A DNA stretch of 64,000 bases from Acidiflorens sp963847715 (lineage in GTDB: Bacteria > Acidobacteriota > Terriglobia > Terriglobales > Acidobacteriaceae): the NCBI GenBank assembly GCA_963847715.1, contig CAWKAZ010000011.1, positions 124,001 through 188,000 on the forward strand. The letters run 5' to 3'. How positions within the stretch are numbered: the first letter of the stretch is position 1; the number at the start of each line of letters is the position of its first letter. Below the pieces are notes generated by a model, which was not told the DNA's origin, ran no database searches, and was given only the letters and a program-made list of their open reading frames with translations. Position numbers and translations under genes: made by a program. Below, in pieces: positions 58,881 to 64,000 of the stretch.

Positions 58881-59059
58881 TACAGTTTCTCAAAAAATTC
58901 GCACGCCGAGCACGAAATGTAGATTCCCCCCGGCACGCCGCGATCGCGGTCTTTCACTCGCTTCACAATGCGGGTTTCCTTGCCGCACTTCGGACATGCG
59001 GTTGACTTCGTGGTATCCATGACCTTTTTCCGGTCGGCTGTCTTTGCAATTTTTGCCAT
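58880..59059 (-). CDS. 59-residue zinc-ribbon protein
   Basis: Beginning MAKIAKTADRKKVMDTTKST with one zinc ribbon: CPKCG (C22, C25) and CSAC (C50, C53), ending EFFEKL. The basic middle (RIVKRVKDRDRG) could bind nucleic acid. AGGAG lies eight bases before ATG 59059. The size is below many gene-calling cut-offs. The function is unknown; the zinc ligands and ribosome-binding site make it a real gene. Confidence 0.75.
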   Translation of the reverse strand: MAKIAKTADRKKVMDTTKSTACPKCGKETRIVKRVKDRDRGVPGGIYISCSACEFFEKL

Positions 59060-59269
59060 TCAGTTTCTCCTGACAGGAATGTGCCGGCGGCCCGAAGGCT
59101 GCGGTTCTACCTGGTAATTGGGGAGTATCTAGGAATGCCGGCCCGTATCCAAACAGCCCGGCAGAATCAACACACGCAGAAGCGGTGCACACCTGACTCG
59201 CCACAAGAATTTTACACGATCGCAGGCTCGAGTGTTGGACTGCACTATGCAGCCGAGATTATGTAGACC

Positions 59270-59297
59270 AAAAAACGGGGCTGCTCGCGCAGCCCCG
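59270..59297 (-). terminator. terminator of the 59320-61224 gene
   Basis: CGGGGCTGC-TCGC-GCAGCCCCG (59276-59297), followed on the minus strand by six T residues (59275-59270). The stem is identical to that at 61275-61296. Confidence 0.8.
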
Positions 59298-59319
59298 CGA
59301 TACAGCCCTTTGTTCCAGG

Positions 59320-61224
59320 TTACTTGCCTGTGCCCGTCAGGCCCACTGTCTGCGGACTGTTCGGCGCGTTGTCGGTAATGGTCACGGTCCCTGTACGCGT
59401 TCCGGTCTGCGTCGGAGTGAACATGATCTTGAGCACACAGCTGCCTCCCGCCGCCACCGGCTTGGTGGTTGAGCAGGACGCGGACGCGGTCTTCAAGGCG
59501 TAATCCCCGGTAATCGCGAGACTGCTGATATTCAGCGTTGCGGTTCCGGAGTTGGTAAGAGTGACCAGCTTGGTCGAGTGCGCTCCCACCACGACCTTGC
59601 CCCATGTCTGCGATGCCGGCGTCAGAGTAACGGCTGGACCACCACCGCTACCGCCGCAACCGGTGAATGCGAATGAAGCAATGTTGGTGCTCCAGTTGAA
59701 GGTTCCGTTCGTCTTCTCGTATTGGTCTACATACCAGAACGTGCAATCGTCGCTGGGGTCGACCTGCATGGCGGTGTAATCGCCCCAACGGGAGAGACCG
59801 CTGGTCTGCGATCCGGCGCCCTCCACAATGCTGGTTTCGGATTCCATCGTACCGGCCGCGTCGGTCGGCACGCGCCCGGTGAACCGAATCGCCGGGTGAA
59901 TGCTGCTGCTGGACGCACTGTAGCCCAGCCCGATATCGCCGTTCTTGTCTTCCGCCATGCTGCCCATCCAGCGATAGGTCGAATCCGGAGCAAAGGTTCC
60001 CTGCTGGTTCAAGGTAACGGTGCCCGCCGGGTCATATACTTCGTACCAGCGAACCGCGACCTGGCTTCCGTTCGTCACAGCGTGGTTGAACACAGCTCGG
60101 TCGTGATCGGCGAAGTGCCGAATCGCAAAGCGATACATCATTCGGTCGCCAAGCGTATCGAGCGTTTCTGTCGTCCCGCTCTGCGGAACGCACTGACCTC
60201 CGCTGCCGTTGCAAGCCAGAGTGGTGTTCGCTGTGCTGATCGTCGTCGGCGAAGACATGGTCGCCGTACCAGCGGCGAAGTTGAGCGTGAGTTTACGCAG
60301 GTACAACTCGCCAGGATTGTTGTTCTGCCAAGTGATGAACAGCCCGGGGGTGCCGTCTGCCGGAGTGGTCGGGCCATCGATATCCGAGGGAAGATAACCG
60401 CCCTCGGTATTCGGAGTCCGCTGGCAGAGCATGGTGGCTGTCTTGTCGCCCGCCTGCATTTTTGTGCGATCAAAACCGCAGAGGTCCGCGCCGCCGAAAG
60501 ACTGGCCGTTCAGGAAAATGTTGTAAGTCGCGAGGTACGCGCTGTTGGTGGTGGTAGCCCACGTGCTTAGTTTGGGATAGTCGTTCAAGTTCGAGCCGAA
60601 CGAGTAGCCATAGAGGTAATAGGCGCCAGTCGGATCGTTAGTCTTCGAAACTGCCACGCACTCCGCAGCCGAAGAACCAGAGCCGATGTAACTGATCACC
60701 CAGCGGTCGGCCGGACGATCGTAGAGCACGACTGGATCGCCGTAAGTTCCCGCGCAATTTCCACCCAGCGGCTGAAACAGCGTCTGTATATTGGTCGGGC
60801 CCGCGAGGAGAGTGCCGTTTTTGCTGTACACCGCATATTGCACGTTGACCGTCTCCACGATGTGGTTGGGGCCAACGGCCATGTTCGAATCCGATGGCGC
60901 ATAGCCGGGCGAAGGGATGCCGTCAAAGCTGATGCCTACCGTTGCCGCAACCGCAGGCAGCGTTTCCTTTTGCAGCACGGGATCTTCCTGTCCTACAGGA
61001 CCGGTCTGCTTTTTAAAGCGCAGCGGGAGTGGTTTCGGCTCGGGCGTCACATGGGTGACGAAGAGCGAGTAGTCGACGGGCAGTTCTGACACGGGCTGCG
61101 AGATCGCAAAGCCCGATGGGTGAGTCACAGTTGCCTTGTTCTCGTTGGTTTTGGCGAAGGCCAGCGTCGTCAACGCCAAGCCACATAGAGTGAAGCCTCG
61201 AACTACTGTCCCTAAACGAACCAT
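59320..61224 (-). CDS. large secreted protein with C-terminal Ig-like (ASH-type) domain, paralog 1
   Basis: 634 residues. Signal peptide (about 1-24, LAFA). A long region with a beta-propeller-like build (VDYSLFVTHV, VGPNHIVETVNVQYAVYSKNGTLLAGPT, ADRWVISYIGSGSSAAECVAVSKTNDPTGAYYLYGYSF, GDRMMYRFAIRHFADHDRAVFNHA, GLGYSASSSSIHPAIRFTGRVPTDAAG). The last 110 residues form an ASH/choice-of-anchor D-like domain (GKVVVGAHSTKLVTLTNSGTATLNISSLAITGDY). GAGGAAAG precedes ATG 61224. Residue by residue it resembles the neighbouring 61325-63880 protein, so it is a tandem duplicate. Function unknown, surface role likely. Confidence 0.82.
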   Translation of the reverse strand: MVRLGTVVRGFTLCGLALTTLAFAKTNENKATVTHPSGFAISQPVSELPVDYSLFVTHVTPEPKPLPLRFKKQTGPVGQEDPVLQKETLPAVAATVGISFDGIPSPGYAPSDSNMAVGPNHIVETVNVQYAVYSKNGTLLAGPTNIQTLFQPLGGNCAGTYGDPVVLYDRPADRWVISYIGSGSSAAECVAVSKTNDPTGAYYLYGYSFGSNLNDYPKLSTWATTTNSAYLATYNIFLNGQSFGGADLCGFDRTKMQAGDKTATMLCQRTPNTEGGYLPSDIDGPTTPADGTPGLFITWQNNNPGELYLRKLTLNFAAGTATMSSPTTISTANTTLACNGSGGQCVPQSGTTETLDTLGDRMMYRFAIRHFADHDRAVFNHAVTNGSQVAVRWYEVYDPAGTVTLNQQGTFAPDSTYRWMGSMAEDKNGDIGLGYSASSSSIHPAIRFTGRVPTDAAGTMESETSIVEGAGSQTSGLSRWGDYTAMQVDPSDDCTFWYVDQYEKTNGTFNWSTNIASFAFTGCGGSGGGPAVTLTPASQTWGKVVVGAHSTKLVTLTNSGTATLNISSLAITGDYALKTASASCSTTKPVAAGGSCVLKIMFTPTQTGTRTGTVTITDNAPNSPQTVGLTGTGK

Positions 61225-61272
61225 GATTTTTCTTTCCTCGTGAAATTTCTGGTTGCCTTGACTTGATAAAAC

Positions 61273-61298
61273 AACGGGGCTGCTCGCGCAGCCCCGTT
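61273..61298 (-). terminator. terminator of the 61325-63880 gene
   Basis: AACGGGGCTGC-TCGC-GCAGCCCCGTT. On the minus strand TTGTTTTATC follows. The CGGGGCTGC/TCGC/GCAGCCCCG core is identical to the terminator at 59276-59297. Confidence 0.75.
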
Positions 61299-61324
61299 GG
61301 ATACAGACTATCGGGGTATATCGC

Positions 61325-63880
61325 CTACTTGCCCGTGCCCGTGATCGGTACACTTTGCGGGCTGTTCGGGGCATTATCGGTAAACGTCAGGCTGCCGGTG
61401 CGTGCACCTTTTGCCGTTGGCGTGAAGCTCACTTTTTCCTTGCAGGTCTTGCCCACCGCCAGAGTGCTTCCGCATTGCGATGCGACTGTGTTCAATGCGA
61501 AGTCACCCGTGATGGCTATGTTGGAGATGTTCAGCGTCGCGGTGCCGGTATTCTTCACCGTCAACAATTTGCAGCACGCCTTGGTTCCGACCAGGATCTT
61601 GCCAAACGTCACCGTAGTCGGTGTGAATGTAACGATCGGCCCGCCGCTGCTTTGAGTCACGGTGAGACTGACCGTGGTTGTATGCGTCAAGCTGCCCGAT
61701 ACGCCTTGGACCGTCACCGTAGACGTTCCGGTTGTAGCCGTCGCGCTCGCGGTGAGCGTCAACGTGCTGGTTGTGGTTGTCGGATTCGGAGCGAAGCCCG
61801 CCGTCACACCGCTCGGCAATCCGCTGGCGCTCAGAGTGACGCTGCCAGTGAAGCCGTTTACTGGAGTGACGGTGATCGTGCTCGTGCCGTTCGATCCCTG
61901 TGCAACGCTGACCGAGGTCGGATTCGCGCTCAGGCTGAAGTCCGCAGCCCCGGTCACCGTCAGACTAACGGTGGTGGAATGGTTCAGGCTGCCAGAGACT
62001 CCGTTGATCGTGATCGTCGTGGTTCCTGAGGCGGCGCCAGAGCCAACGGTAAGAGTCAGTGTGCTGGTGTTGGTGGTCGGGTTCGGCGAGAATCCCGCGG
62101 TTACTCCGCTCGGCAGGCCGCTCGCGCTCAAATTGACGCTGCCGGTGAAGCCGTTCACGGGATTAACCGTGATCGTGCTGGTACCGCTCGACCCCTGCGC
62201 GATGCTCACCGAGTTCGGATTCGCGCTCAAGCTGAAGTCGGCCGTTCCGCCGGCGCAGCCAGGAAAGATGAAGTTGCCGATCGCCGTGCTCCAGTTGAAG
62301 CCATGGTTCTGACCGGTGGTTTTGATGTAAGACTCGGTAAACCAGAAGGTGCAGTCATCGGTTGGGTCGACGGTCATCGAACTGTAATCGCCCCAGCGAT
62401 CAGCGTTGCCGCTGGACTGCGAACCCGTGCCTGCCAGCAGAGTTACTTCGGACTCCAATGTGCCGGCAGCATCGGTCGGGACGCGTCCGGCGTAAACCAG
62501 CGACGGGTACTGACCAGCGGCCGAGCCCGAGCGCGTGAAACCGACCGCTATGTCCTGGTTCCGATCCATGGCGATCGCGGGCATGAAGCGATACTGCGAG
62601 TCGGGACCAAACGTTCCCGATTGGAACACCGTCGGACTTGTTTCGGGGCTATGGATCTCATACCATCGCGCGCCCGATCCGGTTCCTGACACACGGACGG
62701 AGTGGGCGGTGAGAAGAACGGAGTGATCGCCGAAGTTGCGGTACACCAGTCGATACATCAGCCGGTCGCTCAAGGTCTCCAGCTTGTCGCTGCCAGCATC
62801 CGGCTGGGGTGCGCAAGCGCCGCGCTGCGCGGCGGGACACGAAGGCGAGAACGCCGCCACCGGAATAAGAGTTGGGCCCGTGAAAGTGGAATTGGTCGGG
62901 GTTACAAAATCGACGTGGAAGTTAAACATCGCAAGATTGGCGGAGCCACCGGGATCAAGCTCCACGAAAAAGTTCGGGGTGCCCGCCGCTGGCGGAGTCG
63001 GCCCGTCCAAATCGGAGGGCAACATTCCGAACCCCGACGGCGTAAAGCAAACCTGTGTCGCGGTGTTACCGGCCAGCATCGCCGTCCGGTCGTTGGCGCA
63101 AACTTCCTCTGACGATCCGTTGATGTTGTACGAGAAATAGTAAGCATCTGGCCAGACACCCATCTTCGGATAGTCCGGGAATTGACTGAACGTAAACCGG
63201 TATCGGTTGTAAGAACCGGTGGCGTCGGCCGTGGTGGATACAGCAACGCATTCGGCGTACGGGCCGCTTCCTTGTGGTCCCAGGTCAAATTGGGCAGCTA
63301 CCCAGCGCTGCGCCGCCGCATCGAACCGTATGGTCGGGTCGCCCCAGTTGTCGGACTGACAGCCTCCGCCAAAGCCCGACCAGAAGGAACTTCCAGCCAA
63401 CGGTCCCAACTGCAAACTCCCAGTCTTGCTGTAGACGGCATAGAACGTATTCACGAACTCCACGTACTGGGTGGTACCGGGAGCGCCGTCGTTGTCGGCC
63501 GGCATGCAATTGCAGAAGAACGATTCCCCATAGCCGAGAGCGTCGAATTCGAGGCCCGGGTTAGGCGTCTGCCTTGTCGGACTGTTCTCCGGTCTCTGGA
63601 ACACCGGGTCCGGCACAAATGGCCTTTGGCTCCACTTTTGAAAGTTGGGGTTCTCGCCGTTATCGATCTCGTGATAAGTCGGCGTGTTGAATTCAGGAAG
63701 CAGCGGAGCGATCTCGCGAAGCAGCGGGCCGGTGTCGTGGTGGGAGTCCTGAGTGACAATCGGTCGCATGGCGACCGTCTTGGCTGTTCGAGCGAATGTC
63801 GGGAGTGTCAAACAGAAAACGATCAAGGCTGCCAATACAACAACGCGTTTGGTTGTCACTTTTTGCTCCTTTGTGTTCAT
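61325..63880 (-). CDS. large secreted protein with two BACON-like repeats and ASH-type C-terminus, paralog 2
   Basis: 851 residues. Signal peptide (about 10-30). The N-terminal half matches paralog 1 (YAVYSKTGSLQLGPL, CVAVSTTADATGSYNRYRFTF, DRLMYRLVYRNFGDHSVLLTAHS, VGFTRSGSAAGQYPSLVYAGRVPTDAAG). Two near-identical 100-residue Ig-like repeats follow (each starting ADFSLSANPxSVSxAQGSxG), then an ASH-type domain (GKILVGTKACCKLLTVKNTGTATLNISNIAITGDF) ending NAPNSPQSVPITGTGK. ATG 63880 directly follows the stop of an upstream gene. It is the bigger form of the duplicated pair. Function unknown. Confidence 0.82.
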   Translation of the reverse strand: MNTKEQKVTTKRVVVLAALIVFCLTLPTFARTAKTVAMRPIVTQDSHHDTGPLLREIAPLLPEFNTPTYHEIDNGENPNFQKWSQRPFVPDPVFQRPENSPTRQTPNPGLEFDALGYGESFFCNCMPADNDGAPGTTQYVEFVNTFYAVYSKTGSLQLGPLAGSSFWSGFGGGCQSDNWGDPTIRFDAAAQRWVAAQFDLGPQGSGPYAECVAVSTTADATGSYNRYRFTFSQFPDYPKMGVWPDAYYFSYNINGSSEEVCANDRTAMLAGNTATQVCFTPSGFGMLPSDLDGPTPPAAGTPNFFVELDPGGSANLAMFNFHVDFVTPTNSTFTGPTLIPVAAFSPSCPAAQRGACAPQPDAGSDKLETLSDRLMYRLVYRNFGDHSVLLTAHSVRVSGTGSGARWYEIHSPETSPTVFQSGTFGPDSQYRFMPAIAMDRNQDIAVGFTRSGSAAGQYPSLVYAGRVPTDAAGTLESEVTLLAGTGSQSSGNADRWGDYSSMTVDPTDDCTFWFTESYIKTTGQNHGFNWSTAIGNFIFPGCAGGTADFSLSANPNSVSIAQGSSGTSTITVNPVNGFTGSVNLSASGLPSGVTAGFSPNPTTNTSTLTLTVGSGAASGTTTITINGVSGSLNHSTTVSLTVTGAADFSLSANPTSVSVAQGSNGTSTITVTPVNGFTGSVTLSASGLPSGVTAGFAPNPTTTTSTLTLTASATATTGTSTVTVQGVSGSLTHTTTVSLTVTQSSGGPIVTFTPTTVTFGKILVGTKACCKLLTVKNTGTATLNISNIAITGDFALNTVASQCGSTLAVGKTCKEKVSFTPTAKGARTGSLTFTDNAPNSPQSVPITGTGK

Positions 63881-64000
63881 TTATTTCTTATCTCCTACCA
63901 TGTCAGACGGATCGTAGACGCCGTCAAATTCCAGCGTCAGCACACCATCGGCAGCCAGCTTTCCTTCATAATTGCCGCCGCCCTTAATTCCCTTGAATTT
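63881..64000 (-). CDS. C-terminal end of an unidentified protein (partial)
   Basis: The last 39 codons of a leftward gene that begins beyond the window: KFKGIKGGGNYEGKLAADG, VLTLEFDGVYDPSDMVGDKK, stop TAA at 63881-63883. The next gene's ATG (63878-63880) follows with no gap, and the GGAG in the codons for VGD serves as its ribosome-binding site, so the two are translationally coupled. Too little remains to name it. Confidence 0.65.
   Translation of the reverse strand, partial: KFKGIKGGGNYEGKLAADGVLTLEFDGVYDPSDMVGDKK

Noticed and set aside
1..64000. tRNA, rRNA, insertion sequences, prophage or attachment sites
   Set aside because: No sequence with cloverleaf or rRNA features, no transposase/integrase motifs and no target-site duplications were recognised by eye.

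Overview
The window reads as a piece of a chromosome from the phylum Acidobacteriota, most likely class Terriglobia (relatives of Koribacter and the Acidobacteriaceae). This is inferred from gene content: winged-helix/PD40 sensor-like proteins, a FecR protein with a Trp/Tyr/Gly-rich tail, DUF1800/DUF1501 pairs, many small secreted proteins of unknown function, an orphan TonB-type energy transducer and giant secreted proteins with Ig-like C-termini. There is no rRNA or tRNA gene, no CRISPR array, no transposase and no prophage block that I can see. Coding density is high and most genes are single or in short operons.

Layout. 1-1.7 kb: tail of a VOC protein, an SRPBCC protein, a DUF4256 protein and a small membrane protein, all rightward. 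1.8-6.5 kb, leftward: two secreted proteins, a 654-residue PD-(D/E)XK + DUF2075 helicase gene and a MazE/MazF toxin-antitoxin pair with a palindromic operator. This is the most accessory-looking stretch. 6.5-18.9 kb: housekeeping genes (glgA, rsmA, a Memo-like amrB, ruvC, cstA with its small CC-ending partner, and a phosphofructokinase with pyrophosphate-type active-site residues) mixed with secreted FecR and HAF-repeat proteins and a TonB-like protein. 19-27.4 kb: a beta-propeller lipoprotein, a CpsB/YwqE-type PHP phosphatase, small membrane proteins, a peptidoglycan-binding protein, the HtrA/Do protease and a winged-helix/PD40 protein. 27.4-36.5 kb: an amidohydrolase/M20 peptidase operon, an AsmA protein and the first DUF1800-DUF1501 operon. 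36.7-41.8 kb: a cytidylate-kinase-like protein and a complete EmrB/EmrA/TolC-type efflux operon. 42.1-46.2 kb: a PilZ protein and the second DUF1800-DUF1501 pair, on the opposite strand. 46.3-56.1 kb: a Rieske ferredoxin, an isolated nuoB, DUF4097, a methyltransferase, a PIN-domain toxin-antitoxin pair, class II aroA, a hydrolase, PspC and TPR proteins. 56.2-59.1 kb: thiD, an RlpA-type gene split by an apparent frameshift, pyrF and a 59-residue zinc-ribbon protein. 59.3-64 kb: two tandem paralogous secreted proteins, each followed by the same hairpin terminator, and the end of a further coupled gene.

Functional themes are central carbon and storage metabolism (glgA, pfk, cstA), envelope maintenance and secretion (HtrA, AsmA, RlpA, TonB, efflux pump), and toxin-antitoxin/defence genes. 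Between genes there are several families of short palindromic repeats, some built from repeated words such as AACTGAG. One family also appears to lie inside a DUF1800 coding sequence. Product names come from reading motifs by eye, without any database search.
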